DNA of 22,532 nt from Chara braunii. Taxonomy: Eukaryota; Streptophyta; Charophyceae; Charales; Characeae. A program made the position numbers and the translations under genes. Shown piece by piece: positions 7,080 through 17,616 of the stretch (its first letter is position 1; each line of letters opens with the position of its first letter). The stretch spans positions 802,781-825,312 of the forward strand of contig BFEA01000173.1 in the NCBI GenBank assembly GCA_003427395.1, read 5' to 3'. The notes beneath the pieces are model-generated. The model saw nothing but the letters and a program-made list of their open reading frames with translations, made no database searches and was not told where the DNA came from.

Positions 7080-7855
7080 GTCAAGGTCTATAGTACTCTA
7101 TACCTCGTCATGTTCCATCTTCAGGTCAGGTACCATCAGTGTCATGGCATTGTCCCAAAAACAATCGCCAGAGCAACAAAATGTCTAAGAAATGAAAGAA
7201 GCACCCACAAAACAATCACCACACTTATATCCAAGATGCAACCACAGTTTCCATAAGGGATGCTGCCCGGATGGCAGATCCCGTATCTGTGGAGAAGAAG
7301 GGAGGAGGAAGAAGGTGGAAATGGAGATGGAGATGTAGCTGAAGGGGAGAGAGACAACACCATCAAGGACTCGACACCACACACGTACTCCAGAACTGCA
7401 CAGTGAAGAATGAGATTGAAAACAGACTGCAGTTCGGGTACACACACCCTCAGCGGACTGACTGGAGTGGACTGGACCAGTACCAACAGCGGTACTGGAC
7501 TTAATGAATATACAGCCCGTGGGATCAGGCTGATGGCCTGGTCCCTCTGGCCGAACATGCACAAAGCCAAATAGCCCCGGCTGTAGGCCGGGGTAAGTAG
7601 AGTCCCGCTGCAGTTTCACTGCACACACATCTATCACATCCTGTCCCCTGTGGAGCAGATCAAAGCTGCAGCCCCCTCTTTTCAATCAGTGATTTAGTGG
7701 TATACGTCCCCCGTGCGGCGTGTTATGCCTCCAGGGCAGGGAGATGAGGATGGTAGGTCGATTTGATGGTATGCAGAATGCTCTGCAGTGACTTCTGAAT
7801 CCGTCATCCGTCATTAGTTACAAATTATGGTCCTCCCTCAGTGCCCTCCACACAT
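7080..7855. other. Gene-less stretch, unassigned
   Basis: A 166-codon minus-strand frame spans 7185-7685, but it has no recognisable domain, overlaps another open frame and shows no splice or Kelch signature. Nothing else was identified. Confidence 0.4.
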
Positions 7856-8142
7856 AGCAGAACGAGAAAGTTGCGCCATTTTTTATGAGGAGGCCCTCAT
7901 CAAATTACTCTTGCCATAAAAAATCCCATACAGCAGAACGAGACAGTTGCACCATTTTTTATGAGGAGGCCCTCACATACCTGTCCCCACTATTTGGTTA
8001 GACTACCGGTACGTTTCCCAGCCATTTTTTTCCGATGCAGCAGCATGCACGCCGCGACTTTTGGGGGTTGGCTACCGGGCTGGCACTGCCAGCCAAAAGG
8101 AGGCCCCGCTGGGCGTTTGAAGCCTCCGTAAAAAGTGGCGCA
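7856..8142. repeat. 44-bp direct repeat with an inverted partner
   Basis: Copies at 7856-7899 and 7932-7975 differ at only a few bases and share CCATTTTTTATGAGGAGGCC. An inverted relative, GCCTCCGTAAAAAGTGGCGC, lies at 8122-8141. The arrangement could be the ends of a small DNA transposon. Confidence 0.6.
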
Positions 8143-8615
8143 GAAGTCCCTGGTGGTTTAAACACCAGTCCTTTCCACCCAATCAACACCAGTATGGAAA
8201 GCAAGAAGGAAGGGCATACAAGTTCAGATGGAGAGGAACATTTCTCACTACCTGCTCCCCCTCTGTGCTGAGGTGTAAGATCCACGATAATTTGGTGTGG
8301 TGCTCATGTGTTGGACGGAGCTACTGTCTTTACCCGAACAGAATGTGCGGTCATTATTGCTGTATCCAGAGAGAAAGTTGCCCCAAATACAGCTGTAATG
8401 ACCAGGCGTTCGATTTGGGTAAAGGTCGTACTCTTGAAATGAGGGAAGCAGCTTTTGGGAAAGTCTCCAATGAGGTAGGGGAGATGGGGAGACCTAACCA
8501 GGACAAACCTTCTCTTTCTCCCCTCTCCGGGAGAGCACACGATCCAAGTCAGGTGCCCCATATGTTCTGCAATCCAAAGTAAGCTGTGGAGGTAGAAGCC
8601 CAAGGTGAAGGGGAA
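8143..8615. other. Gene-less stretch with an unassigned open frame
   Basis: A plus-strand frame (8265-8582, 105 codons) has an apparently cysteine-rich first half but no conserved spacing known to me. No gene is called. Confidence 0.35.
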
Positions 8616-8631
8616 GGGAGCATGGTTCCTA

Positions 8632-8961
8632 GATAGCAGATACACCTGGCTAGAAGAGGCGCCCTGTTCAAAGGGTGAAGAGGCACTTGTATCTCCACAG
8701 CCTTTCCAACCGCTCAGTCAGTTTTGTTTTTTCTCCCCTGTCTGCCAAGTGCCTGTTCTCAGATAGTACCCTGCTCAGTCAATCCCCTGGCATCCAGGGT
8801 AACCAATGCTGGCATGGGAAGGCTTTTCCAAATGTTCTAACCATGTAGTATATTTCATATGGGATGCTGGGCCCGGTTCCCGGCACGTGCTTCTCTCCAC
8901 GAATAGAACGGAGCCCTTTATTTTATTTTATTTTTAAAGAAAAAAAAAAGAAAAAAAAAGA
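8632..8961 (+). mobile_element. A-tailed SINE-like retroposon with target-site duplication
   Basis: GGGAGCATGGTTCCTA (8616-8631) and GGGTGCATGGTTCCTA (8962-8977) flank the element and match at 15 of 16 bases. Inside are about 330 bp ending in the dispersed core (8857-8914) and an A-rich tail with TTTTATTTTA and AAAAAAAAAG runs. The length, duplication and tail fit a SINE. No clear tRNA head was found at its 5' end, so the Pol III origin is open. A related copy on the minus strand lies at 12529-12700. Confidence 0.65.
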
Positions 8962-8977
8962 GGGTGCATGGTTCCTA

Positions 8978-9569
8978 ATCATGGTGATTGTTGAGATGTG
9001 GGTGAGAATGATCGAGGTGCAAATCTATTCTTCTTAGGGGAGGACGAGGGAGTGTGTACATAAACAAGTAGTTGCTTGCTCGAAATTGAAATGTCAGAGC
9101 TCAAACAGGCCTTTCTTCCTCTTTCTTTTTTTTTCCCCCCCCCAAACAGTAAGGGTCTCCAAAAACTGCCTCAAGTAGTTCAGAGTTATATATAATAATT
9201 AAATAATGGTAATAAGAAACAACGGCGGGCGCGGCAGGTTTTGAGTTCGAATAGAGGCAAAGGCGACATGTGGGCCATCCATCCGATGACATCATGATGT
9301 AGCCAGGCCCCACCCCTACCCTCAATGTTTCCTATTTTAGTATTTTTCTCTCTTCTGTCAACAACGAGTCGAACTTCATGAAAACTGGAGAATTGTGCTC
9401 CTTCAGTTTGTCAAAAGACACTCTATGATTGGGGAAAAACTGGCTTTTCAGGTCGTCAAAAGCTATGATATGAGCCAGGAGTGACGCGCAGCGGCGAGTA
9501 AGAGAAGAGTGAAGACCACAGGCACCGTGAAACCGATCAAATGCACAAGTAAATACAGGCACGAAGTGT
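8978..9569. other. Gene-less stretch, unassigned
   Basis: It contains T/C homopolymer runs near 9125-9144 and a GAGTTCGAATAG B-box-like word at 9242-9253 without a partner A box. No gene was identified. Confidence 0.4.
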
Positions 9570-9707
9570 AGGCATGCACAACAGCACTCACTTGATCACA
9601 AAGCGCACAAGGTCCAGGCATGCACAACAGCGCTCACTTGAACACGAAGTGCACGAGGTCCAGGCGTGCACAACAGCGCTCACTTGAACACAAAGTGCAG
9701 GTCCTGG
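9570..9707. repeat. Minisatellite, 3 x 46 bp
   Basis: Units start at 9570, 9616 and 9662 with AGGCRTGCACAACAGCRCTC and continue CACTTGAWCAC. The cysteine-rich minus-strand frame over it follows from the repeat. Confidence 0.85.
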
Positions 9708-10565
9708 AGAACAGCGGCACAAAGTACATCGTACATGGCAGGAAATACGTAGAACACAACACATCAACAGCCTGCATTCCATTTTTTTTTTTCTAACCAG
9801 CAATAATATCACCCGTCAAAAACATAACGATGCACATGCCCCATATATATATATATATAAAGGATGCCCCGAACATGTATGTATATGAGGAACAAGTTTA
9901 TTTTGGGGACTGTAACAGACCTCGAGGCCAATCACGGCCATCCATAAGCTAAAATGAGGAGCATTTTTAGTTGTTAATCTAGCAGTCTAGCAATTAGAGA
10001 AAAATTAAAGCATGGGGTGACTACGTTAATGTGACCTTTGAGTTTCTAATGGCCAAAAAAAAAAATGCGGCCACAAAGAAAGCAGCTGCCGAGTTAGAAA
10101 GCGCAATGAACGTACCACGACCGTGGTGTCCGGCCGGGTGTCATAACTACAGGGATCATCGTGGTGTCAGACGGGGAAACAAAAAAGGCTCAACGGATCC
10201 TCTTCTACCTAAAGTGCATTTTCAAACTCGGCAGCTATTTTCTTCGCACACGCATGTCTTTTTCGCCTTTGCAAAGTCAAAACCTGCCACGTCCATACTT
10301 CTTTCTAGCACAAGTACACGGCTACCTGGGATTTCCGGAGGCGCAAAACACTTTGGAGCCCACTGATCCAATTTATAAATGGCGGCCCCAGCTTCTTGAC
10401 GTTTCAGACTCTTGAATTTGTGGCGACGAGTTTCTTACTGCAAGGCTGGGGCCGTGTACTGGTGGTTACCAGCATTTTACAGAGCATTGTCGTCAGTCCC
10501 TGAAAGAAACTTTCAATCCAGCTACTTGATTGTTTTTTGTTTTTTTTTTTTTCCCTTACTCGAGT
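9708..10565. other. Gene-less stretch, unassigned
   Basis: It holds an (AT)9 tract near 9845-9861 and a T-rich run near 10532-10552. A plus-strand frame (10031-10366) has no recognisable domain. No gene is supportable. Confidence 0.4.
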
Positions 10566-10720
10566 GTTTTGTATTGCAGGGTGAGGTGGCACCTGGAAAT
10601 TTTGGGCCTACTGGTCGAACGTTTTGTATTGGAGCACCGCACCTGGAAGGTTTGGGCGTATTCGTCGAATGCTCTTTATCGTTGGAGCAAAACAGGGGGA
10701 AGTTTTGGGCCTACCAGGTG
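10566..10720. repeat. Degenerate tandem repeat, ~50-bp unit
   Basis: Three units share CACCTGGAARKTTTGGGC and GTTTTGTATTGNAG motifs, starting near 10590, 10640 and 10690. The array precedes the fold-back repeat. Confidence 0.6.
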
Positions 10721-10750
10721 GCAGCAGGGGGCAAAAGTATATGCAATTTT

Positions 10751-11149
10751 GCTGCGACTGGGCACAATCAAGGCAATGGGTACTCGATAAATTTGGACCA
10801 CCCTCTGAAGGGCATTCAAGGAATTTCACATCTTCGAGGGGGAACGGCCTCGCCTTCAAGGGGTAAAACACAAAATTTTCCCTCTTAGAAAAAAAATTGG
10901 AAAGAGAAGTTGTAAGTTCCTTGGTGGTGCATCTCGCAATTGCCATTTCACGATCCTGTGCATCCTCTCATGTCCATTTGGTCATTCCAGGTTTTTTCTA
11001 AAAGGGGATTTTTTTGTGTTTTGCCCTTTGAAGACGAGCGAGGTGGTTCCCATGTTGCCCCTCGAAGATGTGAAATTCCTTGAATGCCCTTCCGAGGGTG
11101 GTCCCAATTTGTCGAGTACCCATTGCCTTGATTGTACCCAGTGGCAGGA
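10751..11149. repeat. Large fold-back inverted repeat
   Basis: The left arm (10751-10895) and right arm (10990-11149) are reverse complements with indels, sharing GAAATTCCTTGAATGCCCTT and GAGTACCCATTGCCTTGAT on the right arm. The loop is about 95 bp. A third partial copy of the arm follows at 11155-11200. The arrangement resembles a MITE or fold-back transposon. Confidence 0.85.
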
Positions 11150-11196
11150 TCCGGAATGCCCTTCAGAGGGTGGTCCAAATTTGTTGAGTACCCATT

Positions 11197-11252
11197 GCCT
11201 TTCCAGATCCTGTATGTTGTTTTGCAAAACAGCACACAGGATCTGGAAAGGC
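11197..11252. repeat. Perfect 17-bp hairpin
   Basis: GCCTTTCCAGATCCTGT (11197-11213) pairs with 11236-11252 across a 22-nt loop that itself contains TTTTGCAAAA. It follows the fold-back repeat directly. It could be a transposon end or a small-RNA precursor-like hairpin. Confidence 0.8.
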
Positions 11253-11639
11253 CCACGCACTCAGCTCCGAAGAGAACCTGAGAGGCTGCACCCCTGAGAA
11301 GTTTTGTCCCCTCCAACGCACAGAAATTGTAGTTGGCATATACAACACTCAGCTGCTTCCACTCTTTCTCTGAAAAACAACAAACAGCTTTACTGTAAAG
11401 GGGCAATTGGTGTCCAAAATGCATTTATTCGTGTGGCACCCCTCAAACTGCCAGTTTTTCTGCCATGCTCCTTTGGCCCGAAATCCTTTCCGCAGGGCCA
11501 TGTAAGACAGCGGGGCAACTTTGCACCATGTCCTTCTCCAACCAGTGCTCGAGCCTGCACCAGTCTTTCCTCGCCACACCCTTGTCCGAGGAGGCATCTT
11601 TCCCACATACTCAACAGCATTCAGCTGCCACTTGCACGT

Positions 11640-11640
<1 letters not shown>
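11253..11640. other. Gene-less stretch before the gap
   Basis: Open frames exist on the minus strand (for example 11390-11620) but have no recognisable domain. One carries CHTNKC and NCPF cysteine words that are too few to assign. Nothing else was seen. Confidence 0.35.
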
Positions 11641-11698
<58 letters not shown>

Positions 11699-12020
11699 NN
11701 NNNNNNNNNNNNNNNNNNNNNNNNNNNNNNNNNNNNNNNNNNNNNNNNNNNNNNNNNNNNNNNNNNNNNNNNNNNNNNNNNNNNNNNNNNNNNNNNNNNN
11801 NNNNNNNNNNNNNNNNNNNNNNNNNNNNNNNNNNNNNNNNNNNNNNNNNNNNNNNNNNNNNNNNNNNNNNNNNNNNNNNNNNNNNNNNNNNNNNNNNNNN
11901 NNNNNNNNNNNNNNNNNNNNNNNNNNNNNNNNNNNNNNNNNNNNNNNNNNNNNNNNNNNNNNNNNNNNNNNNNNNNNNNNNNNNNNNNNNNNNNNNNNNN
12001 NNNNNNNNNNNNNNNNNNNN

Positions 12021-12071
<51 letters not shown>
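11641..12071. repeat. (CT)29 - assembly gap - (GA)25 microsatellite
   Basis: CT repeats fill 11641-11698, Ns fill 11699-12020 (322), and GA repeats fill 12021-12071. The flanks are reverse complements of each other, so they are not one continuous dinucleotide tract. Open frames that cross the gap are meaningless. Confidence 0.95.
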
Positions 12072-12072
<1 letters not shown>

Positions 12073-12528
12073 CTGCAGGTGGCCTCCAACGGTCACAGGG
12101 GCATCTTGAGAAAATGGACAGTACCTGTAGGGTCATATCAAAAACATTTGTGGTGGTACTGAACGGCTATCCAGTAGAGGCATACTGAAATGTGGAACAG
12201 GTAGCAGAAGGGGCATTATGAACATAGTTCGACACCAGATTTTTGTGGCAAAGTTGAACCGTTGTCAGAGGGGTGCAGCAGGGTTAGTCGGTTGTCAGAG
12301 AGGCACGACGAAAATAAAAGCGACTTTTAGGTCATGATGCAAACTTTCCCTATTGTAAAAACCGCTATAATACGGCTATATTATATATAATATATATATT
12401 GGAAAAACCACTTAGCCGTTTTGTGGAAGTAATGGGCTGCCAAATTAACCTTGCAGAGCCTCCCATACTAGGTCACGGTTCCACTAGGAGAATATTTTGA
12501 AACTGGAACCAGTTCCACTTTTAGCATC
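12072..12528. other. Gene-less stretch after the gap
   Basis: It contains an AT palindromic run near 12375-12400 (TATATTATATATAATATATA). No gene was identified. Confidence 0.4.
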
Positions 12529-12700
12529 TCTTTTTTTTTTCTTTTTTTTTTTCTTTCTTTTTTTAAACAAATGCTCCAGTCTATTCGTGGGGAGCAGCAC
12601 GTGCTGGGAACCGGGCCCAGCGTCCCATATCGAATTATACAGATCCTTGAGAACATTTGAGATGATTTAAGATACCGGGGCCATTACCCGGCTTCGGCTG
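12529..12700 (-). mobile_element. SINE-like retroposon, second copy
   Basis: On the minus strand, CAAATGTTCT, GGGCCCGGTTCCCAGCACG and CCCCACGAATAGACTGGAGC are followed by an A-rich tail (complement of 12529-12565). Similarity to the 8632-8961 element extends from the tail to about 12700. No target duplication was found, and the 5' end is uncertain. Confidence 0.6.
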
Positions 12701-12834
12701 AGATCAGTCTGCGAATATCTAATGACCTATTAAGGAACTACTCATGCAATAGGCTGCCACAGAGGTCCTACGAGTGCTCACAGCCCTCAGGATCCCTAAC
12801 AAGCCCTTCTAAGACTTTCCAACACAGTCTTACT

Positions 12835-13455
12835 CCCTGCTGAGCTCTTCCAGGCCTCATGCCCCCACCCTGCTGGGTTACAGGGCAACACAACTCGCCC
12901 CAGCTCCGACCAGTGTCGTCCCAGCAGCAAACCTTGGCTGTCCCTTGGGATGCCCACCCCAAAGCATCCCCAGATATCTCTACCAGTCCTCACGCTCCTG
13001 CATCAGCAGGTTACAGGGCAACACCCCAGCGCCGGCCAACGTCGTTCTGGCATCGAACAGCCGCAGATCACTGAGTATAACGGCTTCAAAACCGCCTAGG
13101 ATGGGTTGCTAAGAGTCCCTAGAGTCCTAAGACATTCATAAGAACCACCGACAAATCAGATAGGTGAAACCTATTCAATCCACCTACGACCACCACCAGC
13201 ATGGCTGTTTTCAGCACGAACCGAAGCTCTTCCAGGCCTCATGCTCCCATCAGGTTAGGTTACAGAGTTGCACCACCTTGCTCCAGCACCGGCCGGTATT
13301 GCTCCAGTTACGACCCCCGATGACCACTGAGACTGCCCCCGCACACAGCCCCCCAGAGCTCTCTACCAGGCCGCATGCCCCCACTAAGCTAGGTCACAGA
13401 GTTGCGCCACCTGGCTCCGGCTCCGGCCAGCGTTGCTCCAGCGTCGGTCTTCGAG
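12835..13455. repeat. Higher-order tandem repeat, ~131-bp period
   Basis: Four related blocks begin near 12841, 12974, 13226 and 13357. They share CTCTTCCAGGCCTCATGCYC, GGTTACAG and CCGGCC motifs. Pairs of blocks are separated by about 131-133 bp, and the pairs by about 250 bp. Proline-rich plus-strand frames across it are repeat artefacts. Confidence 0.65.
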
Positions 13456-14081
13456 GGCCACCAAATTTTCAACCATCCTTCGCAGGATCACAGATGACTT
13501 GCCAGATAGCACTTATTCCAACAACCTCCTCGAGCGGCAAACCAAATGAAAAGAAACAGTAAACTAGATGATACACTTATTCAAGAAAGATCGCCCCTCC
13601 CTCCCCCTACCCCTCCCCCCTCAGCCCTACACTGCCTCCGCCGAGGTGAGTCACCCACTCTCCCTCGGCCTCAATATATAGAATAGTTTTCGTATATCTT
13701 TTGACGTGGCCACAGCATGGCCTGAGATTTGCAGATCAGAGAGCCCTGAACAGTCAATACTAAAAAACTACTGAATAATGTGTGTAGCGCTGTGTACCTT
13801 TCCGGTGGCTGAATGGCACACACATACAACTGCGGATAAGCAGATCAAATTAGTTAAAATCCTGGTAAAGCTGAACAATGCGTCAGGAAGTGGGGGGGAG
13901 GGGGGGAGGAATCCAATCCAGTTTCTCCTTTACAGAAGGTGCAATAATTGTGTAGCCCCCTCTATCCTTCAGGGAAGATGCAAGCACCAAAGGTGATACT
14001 TAGGGACAGACCTACCCCTGCTGTGTTTACGCCTCAGAAAGCATGCACCTGGTTGTAAACTTTGCCACATTCATGCTGTCT
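13456..14081. other. Gene-less stretch, unassigned
   Basis: It holds C-rich (13590-13620) and G-rich (13890-13907) runs. No gene, RNA or element was recognised. Confidence 0.4.
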
Positions 14082-14480
14082 TCAGACCAGCATTGATGGG
14101 CCCAGGCCTGTATGTGGTAGTCCATGCCAGTGGTTTTCCTCCCTTCCGAAAAAACGCTTGCCAGTTGGCATGGGGCTACCAAAAGGCTCCAAGTGCCCAG
14201 GCAATAAGCCTGGTGGGGTCAGGCAAATCGCATAGTGGTTGGGATTCCTGAGGGTTGTGAAGAAGAGGCTGGTAACCACTGGTGCTTTGAAGTGCCCTTC
14301 ATGCAAGCCTATTTTATCAAGCCCGGATTAAACCTCACCCAGGATGGACTGTGTGTTTAGCTGGCAGGCAGGGTGAACCGCAGTTTTGCATTGATTACAC
14401 ATCTTTTCTTTTCTTTGAGCCCTCCACTGTTTTGCATTCAACCGCAGAATTCCAGGTATGTCCCACCCTGAAATGGCTAA
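14082..14480 (-). pseudogene. Possible piggyBac-type transposase C-terminal remnant
   Basis: In one minus-strand frame, 14335-14470 reads VECKTVEGSKKRKDV, a stop, then SMQNCGSPCLPAKHTVHPG. The RKDV spacing and the NCG-PCLPAK-H pattern resemble the Cys-rich tail of DDE_Tnp_1_7 (piggyBac) transposases, with several cysteines lost. Two minus-strand frames lie nearby (14328-14558 and 14082-14306); the one at 14082-14306 has no recognised domain. The catalytic Asp triad is not visible. The remnant is interrupted at its upstream side by the GAA-tailed insertion at 14483. Recognition is by pattern memory only. Confidence 0.3.
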
Positions 14481-14598
14481 CCTAGGCTCCCCGCCGATAG
14501 TCAGGAGCCATCTGACGAGGGTACTACCGGGGGATTCTCGCATCACTCCTTGTAGCACCGTCGGCAGATGTTAAAAGAAGAAGAAGAAATGGCTAACC
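14470..14598 (+). mobile_element. Short GAA-tailed retroposon with target-site duplication
   Basis: GAAATGGCTAACC occurs at 14470-14482 and again at 14586-14598. Between the copies lie about 103 bp, from TAGGCTCCCCGCCG to CACCGTCGGCAGATGTTAAA, ending in a short GAA tail. A 5'-truncated non-LTR element or SINE with a microsatellite tail is the simplest reading. Its end resembles the element at 6943-7079. Confidence 0.7.
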
Positions 14599-14717
14599 CA
14601 TCCTCATCCAGGACAAGCTCCAAGTCTGCTTGAGTTCCATACAGCCTTTTTTCTTTTTCTTTTTTTTAAACAGCTCTACTTGTCTAACCTTTGTAATCAA
14701 AGAACCTGAGTAGAAAG

Positions 14718-15013
14718 TCGGGGGAGCGCCGGAACCGGGCGGGCAGCGTTAGCGCTCCGGCTCCGAGGTCGTCGCGTGTGGCTGCACACGACGCTACCCT
14801 ACCGTCAACTTCGCCATCTTGATGACGAACGAAGAGGACGACGCGCACCTCACATCGAGGTGGAGGGCAACCTCAATTAGCGTGCGTCCAGTGCATAAGT
14901 CCCAAGGCGACCGATAGGGTAGGGAGTGGAGCAGGGTCATTCAAAAGGAAAACAGCTACTCACCGCGAAGTAAGATATTATCCGCTGCCTTAAGACTGGA
15001 TGCTAATGCTCCG
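14718..15013 (+). promoter_or_regulatory. Probable LINE 5' untranslated leader
   Basis: This GC-rich block (GGGGGAGCGCCGGAACCGGG at the start) sits before the ORF1 ATG at 15014. In LINEs this region usually holds an internal promoter, but no specific element was recognised here. Confidence 0.4.
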
Positions 15014-17463
15014 ATGGAGAGTAGAATGGAAACAGGAAGGTCAACAAAACAGCGACCGTACATCCCACCGTATAGGGGCGAACGAGAAGGGAATGGAAAT
15101 GAAAGGGATGGAAGGAAGAACAACCAGTTGAGAGAACTAGTAGGAAAATGTTATGTCGATGGGGTGTATCCAGGTGGAGGAAATCTAGGGGAAGTAGTAG
15201 AGGATGAGGAAGGTAGACGTTTCGTGGTGAACGAAGAGGTGGATGCAATTAAGGAACAATGTCTGAAAGAAAGGACAGCCATCATCATTTTTCAGGGGGA
15301 AGCGACGATCTGGTCTGTGCCTTTGAAGACGGTTGGATGGCCAGAAAGATATTCAACCCCGATGTGAAAAGGGGAAAAATTGTGTTTGAAGGAGCCAATG
15401 TGATATGCTATGTAGCAAACGCAAAGGAAGTCGCGCAATGGCTGCTACGAGAACGAGAGGCGAGGATTAAATTGCGAGAGGTGGAATACCAGGTAGTATT
15501 CAAACGATGGATGACACGACAGGAGCTGAAGGACCTCAAATGGCAGGAGGCGGAGTCAAATTTTTGGATTATGGCCCTGCGGGTACAATTGGATGCTTAC
15601 TTCTATCTCAAAGATGCGGTAGAAGGCACGTTTGGAAGAGTCCTGAATATGCATCCACCTGAATTTGACCGTACAAGGCCAAAACTGATGAACGTGAAGT
15701 TTGATATGGCTCTTGAAGCTCGCTTTACAGTAGAGGACGATTTGGTAATCTAGTCCCCAAGAGGTGAAAGGTGGAAAGTCAACATAGCTACGCCATACAC
15801 TGATTGGGGTCGCATATGCAGATGGTATTATCATACCAAAGAACGATGTCCATGGAAAAGGGAGACGGCACGGAGAGGGAGGACGTTAGGAGAGCGCCAG
15901 GGTGGACACAGGGAACACTTTCGACAACACCAAGAGGAACAGGCGGGGTTGGCAAGCGAAGTGGACAGAGCAGGCGGCCCAGTTGTCGTCAGGGTCCAAG
16001 TCGCACCCTAGGACGATCAAGCCAAGGAGGCTCCCAAGCGAAGGGCCCTCGGAGCAGAGTGAGCCGTATGGAGAATCCAGACAGGAGAGGAGACGTTAAT
16101 CAGGTCGCAACAAGTCATACACAAGGAGAGTTTGGCATTGCACAGAGATACCGGATTGAGTCCGAGCACGACAGGCTCAGAGGGGAGGCACAACAGAATC
16201 ATTCGACATGGAGGCGGGGGATTCGGCGGCCAGGGGAAGAACATCTGAGGCACAAGGACCCGGCATCCCCAAGAACTACCAAATTTACGAGGAGCATTTG
16301 AGGCATCAATTTACAAACAGCAGAGGTCAACAAGGCCTCACCCAAATGCAACTGGAGGAAATGGCATATGGAGGAGGAGGACCACAAATGTTAGGTATAA
16401 CTTTTCCCCAGCCCCCACCGCCGTGCTACCCCAGACCCCATTACCCAACGGAGTCTCGGAATGGGAATGAGTGTGAGGCTGTGAGCTGGGCTTTCTACAA
16501 AGACATACTCGGCATTCTAACCTGAACTCAAGGTGGTCAAATCCACATGACTCCAGTCCTCTCGGAAGCTTTCTTCGGGGGCGAGGAGGGATCGGCGGAA
16601 AGGAAACGGGAAGTGCTTGAAACTCCTCGAGAGAGGACGAGCAAAAACAGATCGAACGAAGGCGATATGGGGGAAGGAGGGAGACATTGCAAAGAGGAGG
16701 CGGCCCGGAGACCGGAAGTGGGAATCGGTGGAGTGACAAGGTAGAAGAAGAGGAGGAGGGTCTGAAGGAGCACTACCCGAAAGAACTCTCGAGATCTTAC
16801 GCGTGGTCTCAGTCAAGGGAAGGAAGAGGAAGGGATTCTGCAATCAAGACGATTGGGCCAACCGGCAGCCTCCATGGAAAGCTCTGCCAGGATGAGAGAA
16901 AGGAAAGGAAGTCTGCGGAAAGGGTCAATCGGGCAGAAACCGGATAGGAACATGAGAACGGATACCCTACACGGGATTCAAGCACGAGTAGCATGACGAA
17001 GGATTGTCCCTATTCTATGCACTATGACAGGAGACGGTATCTCCTTTTTGGCGTTGTTAGACATGGAGGGCAGGTCCCTCCTTCCATCGGAAGAGGTTGA
17101 CTGATGCCCAACGCCTTCTTTAATCATGTCAAAACAAGGGTGTTGTATGGAGATAATGTCCCGATCCATATTGTTCCAAAATCGACTATGACCAGCTTCA
17201 TAGTGGAGAACGAACAAGGAGTGCACAAACTTTACTTTCCGATTTTGGATGCACGAATCCAACCGGAAATCGTCGACAACTTGACTCAGGCGAGGATCCA
17301 ATGGCTGAAGGCAAACGGAATTCGACAGTGTAACATGCATGAGCTAAACAGCATGGTACTACTTCTAGGCATCTCGGCAAGGGTTCAACTTAAAGTACAA
17401 GAAAAGCTGCCAACAGGGGAGGAGCTAGACTCGAGCATGGCAAAAATGCTAGCCAGGGATTAG
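15014..17463 (+). pseudogene. LINE ORF1 (nucleic-acid-binding protein), broken
   Basis: It starts with MESRMETGRS and a basic, Arg/Gly-rich stretch. A DUF4283-like domain follows: IIFQGEATIWSVPLKTVGW in one frame, then MARKIFNPDVKRG in another after a frameshift near 15335-15345, then WMTRQEL, FWIMALRVQLDAYFYLKD and MHPPEFD. An in-frame TAG at 15751-15753 interrupts it, after which SPRGERWKVNIATPYTDW and CRWYYHTKERC continue the same frame. The last motif looks like a CCHC knuckle whose first Cys has become Gly. From about 15850 to 17100 the frames are basic and broken. A block of about 120 codons (17104-17463, MPNAFFNHVKTRVLYGD to MLARD) is the intact C-terminal part. Such proteins bind element RNA. 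Confidence 0.7.
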
Positions 17464-17616
17464 AGAACACAGTCGGAAATGAACTCATCTAGAGGGAGCT
17501 CGAGGAGCAGGACAGGAGGCAACGTGCTCATGGTAGAAGTTGGAGCAGGAAACGTGGCTTCATCCCTACAGGAGGCAACATCCCGCATCCAGGAGCAAGC
17601 GGAAGCAATCACCCAA

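Noticed and set aside
9240-9300. Pol III B box of another SINE (GAGTTCGAATAG)
   Set aside because: No A box at a fitting distance, no tail and no target duplication.
10031-10415. Plus-strand frames as exons
   Set aside because: Two overlapping frames, no domain recognised and no convincing splice-site pair.
11304-12188. Open frames of 160-290 codons across the gap
   Set aside because: They run through 322 N and dinucleotide repeats.
12859-13562. Proline-rich plus-strand frames
   Set aside because: The sequence is a degenerate tandem repeat and no known domain or splice pattern is present.
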